Below are positions 16,703 through 25,422 of a DNA stretch of 64,000 nt, one piece after another. Made by a program: the position numbers and the translations under genes. Within the stretch, counting starts at the first letter, position 1. Each line of letters starts with the position of its first letter. Below the pieces are notes generated by a model. It was not told the origin of the DNA, made no database searches, and was given only the letters and a program-made list of their open reading frames with translations. The DNA comes from Caryophanales bacterium UBA5026 (GTDB taxonomy: Bacteria > Bacillota_I > Bacilli_A > RF39 > UBA660): positions 1 to 64,000 of the forward strand of contig DICM01000028.1 of the NCBI GenBank assembly GCA_002416285.1, given 5' to 3'.

Positions 16703-17959
16703 ATGAGAGCAATTGTTTTATCGGGTGGAGGCGCGAAAGGTGCTTACGAAATAGGCGTCTGGAAAGCACTTCGCAAACTTCATTATTCTTATGACATTGT
16801 AACTGGAACTTCAGTAGGAGCTTTGAACGCTGCCTTGATGGTACAAAGAGATTATTTGAAAGCTGTTTGGCTCTGGTATCATATGGACTATCGTGTTATC
16901 TTTGGACGTGATTTTGATGCGAAAGAAGCCTTAGGTGATAAAAATATTATCGCAGGCTACGCTAAAAATTTTTTTCGTACTGGGGGAATGGATATTCAAG
17001 GATTGGAATCGACAATTGATCGCTGTTTAAAAATTAAAAAATTTTATCGTTCACCGATTGATTTTGGATTAGTTACCGTTCGATTTCCTAGTTTAAAGCC
17101 TGTTATAATGACTAAAAATATGATTCCAAAAGATCAATTAAAAGATTATCTAGTCGCATCAGCTTCTTGTTTTCCGGCCTTTAAAATGAAAAATATTGAG
17201 GAAGAGTCTTATTTTGATGGTGGGTTTTATGATAATTTACCAATTAACTTAGCTATTGAGATGGGAGCTACAGAGATTATTGCAGTCGATTTAGAAGCAA
17301 TTGGAAGGAAAAGACGTGTTCGAGCGAAAGGAATTCCCATTACCATTATTTCACCACGAAATGAAATTGGTTCCTTTTTAATTTTTGAAAAAGAGATTAC
17401 ACGTCGAGGTATTCGCTTGGGGTATAATGATACGATGAAAACATTTCAGGAACTAGATGGAAATCTTTTCACTTTTAAAAAAGGTCATTTACAAAAGAAC
17501 TATGAAGAATATGCTCCAGAATTTTTTGAGACACTCGATAAACTTCTAAATTCCGATGATAATAATTCGAGTTTAATTGATAAGATATTGCATCTATCTG
17601 CTTATAAAAGACTACTAAATAAAGAGACAAAGCGTAAAACTTTTGATCATATTATAGAAAAGCTAGGTAAAATCCTTTTATTGCCTGATGATAAGATATA
17701 TGATATTTTTTCCTACAACGAATTACTAAAAGAGAAGTTTCATGAAACAGCGACTGATTCATTTGAGGAGCTAGAAGAAGCAATTTTAAAAAAAAGTCTT
17801 TGGTTAGTTCGTGATAGTAATCGAGTGGTACACTATATTTACTATCAGATAACAAAAGAAGAATGCAATATGAAACAAACTTCTATTTACAATTTAGCTA
17901 TTTTGTTTCCTGAAGAATTTATGGCATCGCTTTATTTAAAAACTTTACTAATAAGATAA
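16703..17959 (+). CDS. Patatin-like phospholipase
   Basis: 418 residues. The patatin core fills the first 250: oxyanion loop 'GGGAKGAYE' (8-16), nucleophile Ser37 in 'GTSVG', and catalytic Asp in 'YFDGGFYDNLP' (about 174). It should hydrolyse acyl esters of lipids through a Ser-Asp dyad. The C-terminal 170 residues are helical and unassigned. No signal peptide or membrane helix, so it acts in the cytoplasm or at the inner membrane face, unless it is exported by another route. AGGTGA lies upstream of ATG and a TATAAT at 16681-16686. Confidence 0.9.
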   Translation: MRAIVLSGGGAKGAYEIGVWKALRKLHYSYDIVTGTSVGALNAALMVQRDYLKAVWLWYHMDYRVIFGRDFDAKEALGDKNIIAGYAKNFFRTGGMDIQGLESTIDRCLKIKKFYRSPIDFGLVTVRFPSLKPVIMTKNMIPKDQLKDYLVASASCFPAFKMKNIEEESYFDGGFYDNLPINLAIEMGATEIIAVDLEAIGRKRRVRAKGIPITIISPRNEIGSFLIFEKEITRRGIRLGYNDTMKTFQELDGNLFTFKKGHLQKNYEEYAPEFFETLDKLLNSDDNNSSLIDKILHLSAYKRLLNKETKRKTFDHIIEKLGKILLLPDDKIYDIFSYNELLKEKFHETATDSFEELEEAILKKSLWLVRDSNRVVHYIYYQITKEECNMKQTSIYNLAILFPEEFMASLYLKTLLIR

Positions 17960-18008
17960 TATTTTTCATTATAGAAAATTTATGATACTATAATAATAGA
18001 GGTGAGTT

Positions 18009-19286
18009 ATGAAAAGATTATTTGGTTTACTAATTACGCTAACATTTTTCTATCTTTTAATTCAACTTGGATTTAAATTTTTTGATAAGGGACAAACTGT
18101 AAACTATAGTGTTGGAGATAATCCTAAAGTATCGGTAAAGGAAGTATACTCACAGAATTATAAAGATGAACAAGATAATTATTTTTTTGAGTTTGCTGTG
18201 AATGGAGAGCTGTATACTTATCAAACTTATCAGGATTTTGGAAAAGCAGACCGTATTATTAAAGATGTAAAATATTTTAATGGTGATAATCTAAGTTGTA
18301 TTTATTCAATCTTTCAAAAGAAGTCGGGCATGGATATTATTTGTAAAAAGAATGGAATCCAATATTTTTATCGTGATTTAGTTGGAGAGTCCTCTTTACT
18401 AGATGAATTTGCTGCTTCCTTAAAAGATGTAGGATATAGTTTAAGTGATTATCAAAATAATCTTGCAAATGAACAAAATATATCATCTATTGTATTTTAT
18501 TCAAAACAGATTCCGAGTGATTATATTGTTTCAATTGAAGGCTATAAAGGAATTTTCATGTTACGTAATAGTGACAGAAATAATTCCTCTAGTATAGAAT
18601 TATACAATTATGACGTCTATAAAAGACCAATTAGCGGGTACATCGATAATTACTATATTAGTGCAGATTATAATCAAGAATATTCATTTCATGATTTTAC
18701 AGTCGTGGATTTACGAACAACAGAACAGTTTAAAATAACGTGTACTGATAATTTATCACTAGATGGATATTTCCAAGGATCTGTTGGTAATAATATTTAT
18801 TATATTGATCGTAGTAGTAAAAAACAGTATGAAATTAATATAAAAAAGAAAACGGTTAAAGAGATTGGTAATACAGAGCTAGGAGCTAAGGTATATCGAA
18901 ATAAAAATTGGGAAGATGGCAGTATTTATAATGCGGTGAGCAATACCGTATCTTTTGAACAATATAAAATTGATAATCCATTTACAAATTATAACTACGA
19001 GAGAGTTGATTTTGTCGGTAAGGAAAAATCAGGATTCTATTATGGATATGAACGAGTAGGGAATCGGTATAACGTTTATCGTATGGAGATACAAAATAGT
19101 ATAGAAAGAACTTTCCTATTTCAAGTCGAGAATCCGAGAAATATTCTTTATTTAGATGATTATATTTACTTTATTAGCGGTGATACACTTTATTACTATC
19201 ACCATGCTAAAGGAGTGCAAACTATTTTAACGAATACAGAGTTTGGATTTAATCAGGATATAAAGGTTGGTATTACAAGAAAATAG
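18009..19286 (+). CDS. Exported or membrane-anchored protein, beta-propeller-like, unknown function
   Basis: 425 residues: one N-terminal helix (about 5-25), then an ectodomain of repeated aromatic beta strands ('SGYIDNYYISADYN', 'GNNIYYIDRSSKKQYEI', 'LYLDDYIYFISGDTLYYY'). The pattern resembles DUF5050-type propellers, but I cannot name the family. AGGTGA precedes ATG; TATAAT at 17989-17994 is a likely -10. It lies just before the LysM gene but has a terminator after it. Confidence 0.6.
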   Translation: MKRLFGLLITLTFFYLLIQLGFKFFDKGQTVNYSVGDNPKVSVKEVYSQNYKDEQDNYFFEFAVNGELYTYQTYQDFGKADRIIKDVKYFNGDNLSCIYSIFQKKSGMDIICKKNGIQYFYRDLVGESSLLDEFAASLKDVGYSLSDYQNNLANEQNISSIVFYSKQIPSDYIVSIEGYKGIFMLRNSDRNNSSSIELYNYDVYKRPISGYIDNYYISADYNQEYSFHDFTVVDLRTTEQFKITCTDNLSLDGYFQGSVGNNIYYIDRSSKKQYEINIKKKTVKEIGNTELGAKVYRNKNWEDGSIYNAVSNTVSFEQYKIDNPFTNYNYERVDFVGKEKSGFYYGYERVGNRYNVYRMEIQNSIERTFLFQVENPRNILYLDDYIYFISGDTLYYYHHAKGVQTILTNTEFGFNQDIKVGITRK

Positions 19287-19306
19287 GAACATTTCGTTCC
19301 TTTTTT
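19285..19306 (+). terminator. Terminator
   Basis: Stem GGAAC/GTTCC, loop ATTTC, then TTTTTT. Confidence 0.85.
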
Positions 19307-19331
19307 CATATAGTGTATCGGAGGGGTTCAG

Positions 19332-19784
19332 ATGTATACGATATATCAGATTCAATCTGGCGATACCTTAGAAAATATAGCTTCAAGACTAGATATTTTA
19401 CCAGATGAGATTAAACGATTAAATGGGCTTACAGATAGTACTTTAAGACCAGGAGGATTTTTGATTATTCCAGCCAATAGTGGTAGTGTATCGGAAACAG
19501 GAGATCAATCTTATATTGTTAAAAAGGGAGATAACATGTATCAGATTGCTAGACAATACCAAGTAGATTATCCATTCCTTTTAGCGTATAATGGGCTTAC
19601 AGAAAAAGATTATATATATCCTGGTGAAGAAGTTCTAATTCCGTCAAAAAACGCTCGAGTATATTTTACGGAAGAGGGAGATACCTTAGCTGATGTTAGT
19701 CAAAATTTAGGAACAACGGTTGATGACCTAATGAAAAAGAATCCGGATTTATTTCTAGCTAAAGAACAGATTATCCGGTATTAG
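19332..19784 (+). CDS. Protein of three LysM domains
   Basis: 150 residues made almost wholly of three LysM repeats: 3-47 ('YQIQSGDTLENIASRLD'), 61-105 ('YIVKKGDNMYQIARQYQ') and 108-150 (more diverged, 'FTEEGDTLADVSQNLG'). LysM binds N-acetylglucosamine of peptidoglycan. There is no signal peptide, so it is either leaderless or acts on spore or cortex material from the mother-cell side, as some Bacillus LysM coat proteins do; the latter is speculation prompted by the CotZ-like gene nearby. GGAGGGG precedes ATG. Confidence 0.88.
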   Translation: MYTIYQIQSGDTLENIASRLDILPDEIKRLNGLTDSTLRPGGFLIIPANSGSVSETGDQSYIVKKGDNMYQIARQYQVDYPFLLAYNGLTEKDYIYPGEEVLIPSKNARVYFTEEGDTLADVSQNLGTTVDDLMKKNPDLFLAKEQIIRY

Positions 19785-19785
19785 T

Positions 19786-19812
19786 GATTTCCATGGGAAA
19801 TCTCTTTTTTTT
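19786..19812 (+). terminator. Terminator of the LysM gene
   Basis: Stem GATTTCC/GGAAATC, loop ATG, long T-run. Confidence 0.9.
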
Positions 19813-19855
19813 TTGCTTTTTTTAGGATATAATAGTATATATCATGGAGGTTAGT

Positions 19856-20281
19856 ATGAAAAAGAAGAATGTATGGATGATAGGGGGAGCTATTTTAGTA
19901 TGTCTAGTATTGCTAGTCTATCTAATTCTAAACCTTATTAGTCCTTTGAAAAAAATTAATTATAAAGATTATCAGACTATGTTTGAGGAAAAGCAGGATT
20001 TTATTCTTTACCTGGGTGCTAAGACATGTAGTCACTGTCAAGCATTTAAACCAACACTAGAAAAAATTGCTCGCAAGTATAATTTAGATGTTTATTATTT
20101 GGATGTTTCAACCTTGTCCAATGATGAATATGCCATTGTAAAAAATAAGACTTTCCTTACAGGTACACCGACAATCGTATTTGTAAAAGGTGGGGTTGTT
20201 CAATCTGGACCTAGAATTGAAGGAGAAATGTCTTATAATGCTGCTTTGAAATTGTTTAAACAAAGTGGTTTTGTAAAATAG
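19856..20281 (+). CDS. Membrane-tethered thioredoxin
   Basis: 141 residues: N-terminal membrane helix (about 7-28), then a thioredoxin fold with active site 'TCSHC' (Cys58, Cys61) and the cis-Pro loop 'TGTPTIV'. It should act as a disulphide reductase or oxidase on the outer face. ATG at 19856 has GGAGG six bases upstream, and a TATAAT lies at 19828-19833. It heads a tight run: AAA+ ATPase 12 bases later, then a second thioredoxin-fold protein, then trmL. Confidence 0.88.
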   Translation: MKKKNVWMIGGAILVCLVLLVYLILNLISPLKKINYKDYQTMFEEKQDFILYLGAKTCSHCQAFKPTLEKIARKYNLDVYYLDVSTLSNDEYAIVKNKTFLTGTPTIVFVKGGVVQSGPRIEGEMSYNAALKLFKQSGFVK

Positions 20282-20293
20282 GAGGCTGAAAAA

Positions 20294-21244
20294 GTGAATC
20301 CAAGTATTATTGAACTTTATGGCGAAGATATGACTGCCAAAGAGTATGTAACAAATCCAGCCATCGCTCGTGAAAATGAGATTAAACAGTTAACGATGAC
20401 TCTGCTTACACCGGATAAATCAGCTCTTTTAATTGGTAAACCTGGTATTGGTAAAACAGCCATCGTGGAAGGATTAGCATATCTGATTCAACGAAATCAG
20501 GTTCCAATCGCTATTCAAAATTATCGTATTATTAAAGTTAGTTCCACTTCTTTAATCGGACATATTGAAGTAGAAGGAAAAGAAGAAATGGTTATTTCTG
20601 TTTTAGTTCGTGAACTAAAACAAATGAGTCGTGTAATTCTTTTTATCGATGAAATTCATACCTTGATGGGAGCTCGTGATGGTAATCCGATGGATTTAGC
20701 TAATATTTTAAAGCCAGCACTGGACCGTGGTGAGATAAAAGTAATTGGGGCAACAACAACTAATGAATATTCGACTTATGTTATTCGTGATAGAGCTTTT
20801 TTAAGACGTTTTGAAAAAATTGAAGTGACCGAGCCGGATGAAGCTACAACCGTAAAAATTTTAATGGGAAGTTTACCACGAATTGAACGAACAACTGGAA
20901 TTAAAGTGAAGTATAATGATTACGTTAGTGAGATGTTGATCACTTCAGTAGTTAGTGCAACTTCGGAGTTTAAACGAGTTTATGGATTAGCTGCTATGTA
21001 TCCAGATGTAGCGTTTTCCGTTTTAAGTGCTGCTTTTTCGGAAGCGTTGTTTCAAAACAAACCAGTAGTTGATGTTGTCGACTTTTATAATGCGATTAAA
21101 AATAGTAAGAGAATTTATCCAGATAGTATTATTAAAGAGTTAAATGCTTTCCGTGTAAAATTTGAAAAACTATGTCAGCAAGAAAACATTGTCTTACCAG
21201 ATGTTAAGATAGAGGAGATACAAGGAGAAAGTGATCTTTTTTAG
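20294..21244 (+). CDS. Single-ring AAA+ ATPase, ClpA/ClpB D1-like
   Basis: 316 residues. Walker A 'GKPGIGKT' (48-55), Walker B 'ILFIDEIH' (about 114-121), sensor 'GATTTNEY' and arginine-finger region 'RDRAFLRRFEKIEV' are those of the first AAA module of Clp/Hsp100 proteins. The N-terminal Clp domain, the second AAA ring and the ClpP-binding loop are all absent, so it is far shorter than ClpB (about 850). A short helical end (about 270-316) closes it. GTG start with TAGGAGG upstream. It lies between a membrane thioredoxin and a thioredoxin-fold membrane protein, so a remodelling role near the membrane is possible; the true partner is unknown. Confidence 0.85.
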   Translation: MNPSIIELYGEDMTAKEYVTNPAIARENEIKQLTMTLLTPDKSALLIGKPGIGKTAIVEGLAYLIQRNQVPIAIQNYRIIKVSSTSLIGHIEVEGKEEMVISVLVRELKQMSRVILFIDEIHTLMGARDGNPMDLANILKPALDRGEIKVIGATTTNEYSTYVIRDRAFLRRFEKIEVTEPDEATTVKILMGSLPRIERTTGIKVKYNDYVSEMLITSVVSATSEFKRVYGLAAMYPDVAFSVLSAAFSEALFQNKPVVDVVDFYNAIKNSKRIYPDSIIKELNAFRVKFEKLCQQENIVLPDVKIEEIQGESDLF

Positions 21245-21255
21245 GAGGGGAAAAT

Positions 21256-21771
21256 ATGAATCGAGTTATTCCAAAGCAAAATTATATTGTTTTAGGACTT
21301 ATTTGTCTAGTAACACTTGTACTAGCTTGGTACTGTATTGATTTTTATAAGAATAGTAAAGAATACCAATTAGATCAAAATAAAAGAATGAAAATCCTAT
21401 CAGAAGTTAAGGTCGATGAACTTCAAAACTATATTTTGGATAATCATGATGTTATTTTGTATTTTTCATCAAGTAGAGATAATACTTATTCTAATTTTGA
21501 AGAATCATTAAAATCATATCTTTTAGAAGAGGATTTAACAAAGCTGATCGCATATGTAGATACAGCTAATTTAGATCGTTCTTTTTATCAGGAATTTGAA
21601 GATAATTATTTTAAAGAACAATGGAAAAAAGAAAATAAAAAGTTTAGTGTAATTCCTAATTTTGTTAACTTTAAAGATGGTAAAGTAGATTCAATGCTCT
21701 ATATGAGCAGTACTACACCTAATATCAACGATGCGAAAAATTATTTAGTAGGGGTAGGAATTCATGATTAA
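21256..21771 (+). CDS. Membrane-anchored thioredoxin-fold protein lacking the CxxC
   Basis: 171 residues with an N-terminal helix (about 10-30) and an ectodomain whose layout 'DVILYFSSSRDNTYSNFE...' then 'YVDTANLDRSF' and 'IPNFVNFKDGKVDS' follows the thioredoxin pattern. The CxxC position reads 'SSRD' and no redox Cys remains. It pairs with the true thioredoxin upstream of the AAA+ gene. The fold call is by eye. It overlaps trmL by eight bases. Confidence 0.6.
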   Translation: MNRVIPKQNYIVLGLICLVTLVLAWYCIDFYKNSKEYQLDQNKRMKILSEVKVDELQNYILDNHDVILYFSSSRDNTYSNFEESLKSYLLEEDLTKLIAYVDTANLDRSFYQEFEDNYFKEQWKKENKKFSVIPNFVNFKDGKVDSMLYMSSTTPNINDAKNYLVGVGIHD

Positions 21772-22270
21772 TGTTGTTTTATTTGAACCTGAAATTGCTG
21801 GTAATACAGGAAATATTATGAGAACTTGTGCTGGTACTGGTGCGAAATTGCACTTGATTGAACCACTTGGTTTTTCTCTAGAGGAACGATATATAAAGCG
21901 TGCTGCTGTAAATTATATAGAGTTTTGTGATTACACTGTTTACCCTGATTTTGAAACATTTCAAAAAAAGAATCCGGGTGATTATTACTATCTAACAAGG
22001 TATGGGAAATGCCCACCAAGTGAATTTGATTTTCATGATACAAGTAAACCAATTTATTTTATTTTTGGAAAAGAAAGCACGGGAATACCGAAAGAAATAT
22101 TAAAAAATGATCTTGATCATTGTATGCGATTACCAATGAATGAGAATATTCGAGCACTTAATTTATCCAATACAGTTGCAATTATGATATATGAGGCATT
22201 AAGGCAACAAGGATATCCTAATCTCTCATTTACTGAACCTTTTAAAGGAACAGATTATTTAGAAAAATAG
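21764..22270 (+). CDS. trmL: tRNA (cytidine/uridine-34-2'-O)-methyltransferase
   Basis: 168 residues, standard length of the small SPOUT methyltransferases. Blocks 'PEIAGNTGNIMRTC', 'FIFGKESTGIPKEIL', 'MRLPMNENIRALNLSNTVAI' are the three conserved SPOUT motifs forming the knotted SAM site; it methylates the wobble ribose of tRNA-Leu. The start overlaps the previous gene by eight bases. Confidence 0.96.
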   Translation: MINVVLFEPEIAGNTGNIMRTCAGTGAKLHLIEPLGFSLEERYIKRAAVNYIEFCDYTVYPDFETFQKKNPGDYYYLTRYGKCPPSEFDFHDTSKPIYFIFGKESTGIPKEILKNDLDHCMRLPMNENIRALNLSNTVAIMIYEALRQQGYPNLSFTEPFKGTDYLEK

Positions 22271-22323
22271 CTTGCGAGTTGAACAAAAAAATGTTATTAT
22301 ATTTTAAGAATAGGAGGGTATTT

Positions 22324-22881
22324 ATGGAGGATGTGATACTATTTGTACAAGATAACTATGTGTGGTTTATTGTAATAGGTGTACTTTTGGTTATGGCTAT
22401 CATTGGTTATTATGCAGATAAGACTGATTTTGGTAGACAAGATAAAGTGAGACAGCCAAAAGTGAAAAAGAGTAAAAAACAAAAAATGAAAAAGGAACCT
22501 GAGGTTGATCCTGCAATTGAGGAGGCAACTTCTTCAAATCCATCCATTAATGATATATTAGGTAGTTTTACACCAACACAAGAACAATCAGAAGAAACAG
22601 TAGAACCGGTTTTTCATCCAATTGAAGATACATCATCTATGGATGTTCCAGTAGAACAAGAAGCAGATGATGAAGAGATTGAAGAATTAGAACCAGTTAA
22701 GTTAGAAGAGAGTTTTGAGCCTAATATTTCCGAAGAACAAATTGAACCAGTTGTTCCAGTAGAACCAATTCAGGAAGATTTATATGTTGGTTTGGATGGA
22801 ACTCCAAATGTTTATTCAACACCAATTCCTGAGGCTAAGGAACTCGCTGAAGAGAATGATGAAGATGTTTGGAAATTTTGA
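22324..22881 (+). CDS. Single-pass membrane protein with acidic cytoplasmic tail
   Basis: 185 residues: a membrane helix at about 12-30, a Lys-rich stretch (about 40-58) and a long Glu/Pro/Val-rich tail without clear fold that ends 'NDEDVWKF'. The ATG at 22324 has AGGAGGG upstream; the frame extends to 22279 without a site. Basic-then-acidic composition recalls cytoplasmic linkers of division or scaffold proteins, but no family is recognised. Confidence 0.6.
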   Translation: MEDVILFVQDNYVWFIVIGVLLVMAIIGYYADKTDFGRQDKVRQPKVKKSKKQKMKKEPEVDPAIEEATSSNPSINDILGSFTPTQEQSEETVEPVFHPIEDTSSMDVPVEQEADDEEIEELEPVKLEESFEPNISEEQIEPVVPVEPIQEDLYVGLDGTPNVYSTPIPEAKELAEENDEDVWKF

Positions 22882-22900
22882 GTCGACAGACTCTTTTTTT
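22880..22900 (+). terminator. Terminator
   Basis: Stem GAGTC/GACTC, loop GACA, T-run. Confidence 0.85.
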
Positions 22901-22927
22901 GTATTCAGCAAATTTTTTTGATATACT
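22899..22927 (+). promoter_or_regulatory. Promoter of rlmD
   Basis: TTGTAT, 17-base spacer, TATACT at 22922-22927, directly after the terminator. Confidence 0.65.
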
Positions 22928-22942
22928 GTATGAGGTGATTTT

Positions 22943-24148
22943 ATGAAAGTTGAAATAGAAAAATTCGATCATCAAGGTCGAGGTATTACTTACGTACACA
23001 ATAAGGTTTGTTTTGTACGGAATACTTTGCCAGGAGAGATTGTTGATATAAAAATAACAAAAGATCAAAAGAAGTATCAAGAGGGTGAAGTTCGAGATTT
23101 TATTCATACCTCGGAAAATAGAATCGAACCTGTTTGTCCTTATTTTAGTATTTGTGGCGGTTGTGACTTAATGCATTTAAATTATAGTGATCAGCTTACT
23201 TATAAGGAAAATAAAATACGAGATATATTGAATAAATATGCGAACGTAGGTAGTGAAAAAATTAAGCCAATTGTCGGTAATGATTCACCACTTAACTATC
23301 GCAATAAGGCGACATTTCAAGTAAAAGATAAAATTGGATATTTTGAAAAAGGATCATATGAGTTAATTGCAATTGATGAATGTAAAATTGTTGATGCAAG
23401 AATTAATGAAATATTGACCTTTCTAAAACAACAAGATTTATCTGACCTAAATCAAGTAGTGATTCGTGTTTCTAGATATTATCCTGATCTAATGGTAATT
23501 TTTAAAGGTGACAAAAGGCCGCATATTTCGCAATACTTGAAACTAATTACTTCTTGTTATTTTGAAGGTGAGCTATTGTTTGGAACAAAAGTCATTCGAG
23601 AAAAAATAGGTAATTTGGAATTTTCAATCTCTCCAGATGCATTTTTTCAAGTTAATACTGAAGGTGCTGAAAAATTGTATCAATTGGTACGATCATATTT
23701 GACGGGCAATAAAAATGATCGAGTATTAGATCTTTATTGCGGAACTGGAACCATTGGATTATTTGTAAGTGATTTAGTAAGTGAAGTAATCGGAGTAGAA
23801 GTAAATAAGCAAGCAGTTATCGATGCTGAAGAAAATAAAAAGAAAAACAATCTAAAAAATATTTCTTTTTATTGTGGTGATGTAGCGAAGATGGTTTCAA
23901 AACTTCCGTTATGTAATAAAGTGATTGTCGATCCACCTAGAGCCGGTTTAGATGATGTTACGCTTAATTATTTATTAAAGAACGATTTTTCTAAGATTAT
24001 ATATGTATCTTGTGATCCAGTAACATTGGCACGTGATTTAAAAAAGCTGTCTGAAAAATATGAAGTAGTGGAAATTACTCCAGTAGATTTGTTTAGCCAG
24101 ACTTATCACGTTGAGTGTGTAACTTTACTACAGATGAGAGGATTATAG
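22943..24148 (+). CDS. rlmD: 23S rRNA (uracil-C5)-methyltransferase, RlmD/RlmCD family
   Basis: 401 residues. An N-terminal TRAM RNA-binding domain (1-55) is followed by the iron-sulphur Cys cluster 'CPYFSICGGC', a middle domain, and the SAM-dependent methyltransferase domain with 'VLDLYCGTGTIGLF' (SAM loop), 'IVDPPRAGL' and the nucleophilic Cys in 'VSCDPVTLARD'. It makes m5U in 23S rRNA; RlmD and RlmCD cannot be told apart here. AGGTGA precedes ATG. The next gene starts on the very next base. Confidence 0.96.
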   Translation: MKVEIEKFDHQGRGITYVHNKVCFVRNTLPGEIVDIKITKDQKKYQEGEVRDFIHTSENRIEPVCPYFSICGGCDLMHLNYSDQLTYKENKIRDILNKYANVGSEKIKPIVGNDSPLNYRNKATFQVKDKIGYFEKGSYELIAIDECKIVDARINEILTFLKQQDLSDLNQVVIRVSRYYPDLMVIFKGDKRPHISQYLKLITSCYFEGELLFGTKVIREKIGNLEFSISPDAFFQVNTEGAEKLYQLVRSYLTGNKNDRVLDLYCGTGTIGLFVSDLVSEVIGVEVNKQAVIDAEENKKKNNLKNISFYCGDVAKMVSKLPLCNKVIVDPPRAGLDDVTLNYLLKNDFSKIIYVSCDPVTLARDLKKLSEKYEVVEITPVDLFSQTYHVECVTLLQMRGL

Positions 24149-25009
24149 ATGATTGTAGATTTGTCAAATAAATATATATGTGATGCATTAAATTTTTATG
24201 AAATTTATGATATCAACTATAGAAGTAAGTGTATAAGTTGTATTAACAAAATTAAAAGCAACATAAAAATATATAAAAAATTTATTGAAGTGATTAATGT
24301 ATTATATAGTCAAAATGATGTTGAAATATCTACATTATGGAAGTATCCAAATATTGAAGATGTATTTGGAAAGGAATATTGTAATTTTATTACCAATGTA
24401 GCGTTATTGGTTGGATTTGAACGGCATGAAATTAATATGAGACTTAAGAATTTTGATGACAATCAAGTTCTAATTCATAAAAAAAGAGTTAAGGAATGTT
24501 TAACTAATGATGTTTATAATAGAAGTTATAATAGTATAAGAATGTCCCAGATGTTATGGGGTACTTATTTTATTAATATAAAGTTAATTGAAATAGGAAG
24601 ATTACAGTACGAATATTGTAAAGATTATATTAAAATTCATATTCCAAGTGGAAATAAATTAGATTATATGGAAGTATTAAATTCAATAAAGCTTGCAAAC
24701 AAATCTATACAACAATATTATAATTGCACAGGATTGGAATATTATTGCAATTCATGGCTACTTAGTAAACAAATTAAAGAAGTTTTAAATATTGATGATA
24801 ATATTATAAAATTTCAATCATTATTTGATATAAAAGAAGGTGAAAACTGTACAAGAGATATATTAAATTTTGTTTTTAATACTTTAGAATGTAGTGATTA
24901 TAATTGGCTTTCTGAAAAAACATCTTTGCAAAAGAAGATAAAGCAAATGCTATTGAATGGTATAGATATAAAATTAGGCTTAGGTAAACTGTGCAAATTC
25001 AAAATATAA
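24149..25009 (+). CDS. GNAT_C-type acyltransferase-like protein
   Basis: 286 residues, no membrane helix. The C-terminal half reads 'DYIKIHIPSGNKLDYMEVL..S...A', 'EYYCNSWLLSKQIKEVL' and 'NIIKFQSLFDI', the pattern of the C-terminal domain of the DUF5596/acyltransferase family (GNAT_C). The N-terminal helical half fits its partner domain. Members are predicted acyltransferases of unknown substrate. It starts on the base after the rlmD stop without a clear own binding site, so it depends on coupled translation. Base composition is more AT-rich than rlmD. Confidence 0.6.
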   Translation: MIVDLSNKYICDALNFYEIYDINYRSKCISCINKIKSNIKIYKKFIEVINVLYSQNDVEISTLWKYPNIEDVFGKEYCNFITNVALLVGFERHEINMRLKNFDDNQVLIHKKRVKECLTNDVYNRSYNSIRMSQMLWGTYFINIKLIEIGRLQYEYCKDYIKIHIPSGNKLDYMEVLNSIKLANKSIQQYYNCTGLEYYCNSWLLSKQIKEVLNIDDNIIKFQSLFDIKEGENCTRDILNFVFNTLECSDYNWLSEKTSLQKKIKQMLLNGIDIKLGLGKLCKFKI

Positions 25010-25173
25010 ATATTCAAATGCAGTAGACAAACTAGATAAATTATGTTTAAATGTGGAAAACAAGTAAAGATAAAAAAATATGATCTGAATAGTTTCTTTA
25101 ATTATGAACAGAGTATAAAGATAGAATAGATCATTAAATTTTAACATTCGTTCAAATACTACATATTATAATA

Positions 25174-25202
25174 TTGACAACTTATTTTTTAGATAGTATT
25201 AT
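25174..25202 (+). promoter_or_regulatory. Promoter of the proS leader
   Basis: TTGACA at 25174-25179, 17-base spacer, TATTAT at 25197-25202. The expected start near 25209 gives a leader of about 210 bases. Confidence 0.85.
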
Positions 25203-25208
25203 GGATAC

Positions 25209-25422
25209 ATAAAATGTTGATTGGAACATGTTTATTTCTTAATTTATATACGAGCGATTAGGGACGGTGGAAGCCTAAATAGAAACGAAATAAACCCTAC
25301 CCATGAGTGAAGTAGTAATGTACTTCCGGCTTAGGTCGTTAAAAAATGAGAAAAACGAAGGATGGTACCGTGCTTAGCACTCCTTAAACCATTCTTTTTT
25401 TGTATTTTAGGAGGGAAAAAAT
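25209..25422 (+). promoter_or_regulatory. T-box riboswitch upstream of proS
   Basis: The T-box core AAGGATGGTACCGTGC is at 25358-25373; its TGGT would pair with the ACCA end of uncharged tRNA-Pro. The 3' terminator stem pairs GGATGGT with ACCATTC (25388-25394), followed by seven T, so antiterminator and terminator exclude each other. Upstream, AAGCC/GGCTT and AAGTA/TACTT form parts of a stem I. A CCC or CCT in the loop near 25300 could be the proline specifier, but I cannot place it with confidence. The stem I looks shorter than in Bacillus. Confidence 0.88.

Larger units (their letters stand above)
25010..25422 (+). other. Intergenic region holding the proS promoter and T-box leader
   Basis: 25010-25170 shows no gene or clear structure. 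The rest is the promoter at 25174-25202 and the T-box leader described separately. Confidence 0.8.

Noticed and set aside
22943..24148. TGA read as Trp (Mycoplasma code)
   Set aside because: Several genes of the window end in TGA at the expected place, and none contains an in-frame TGA.
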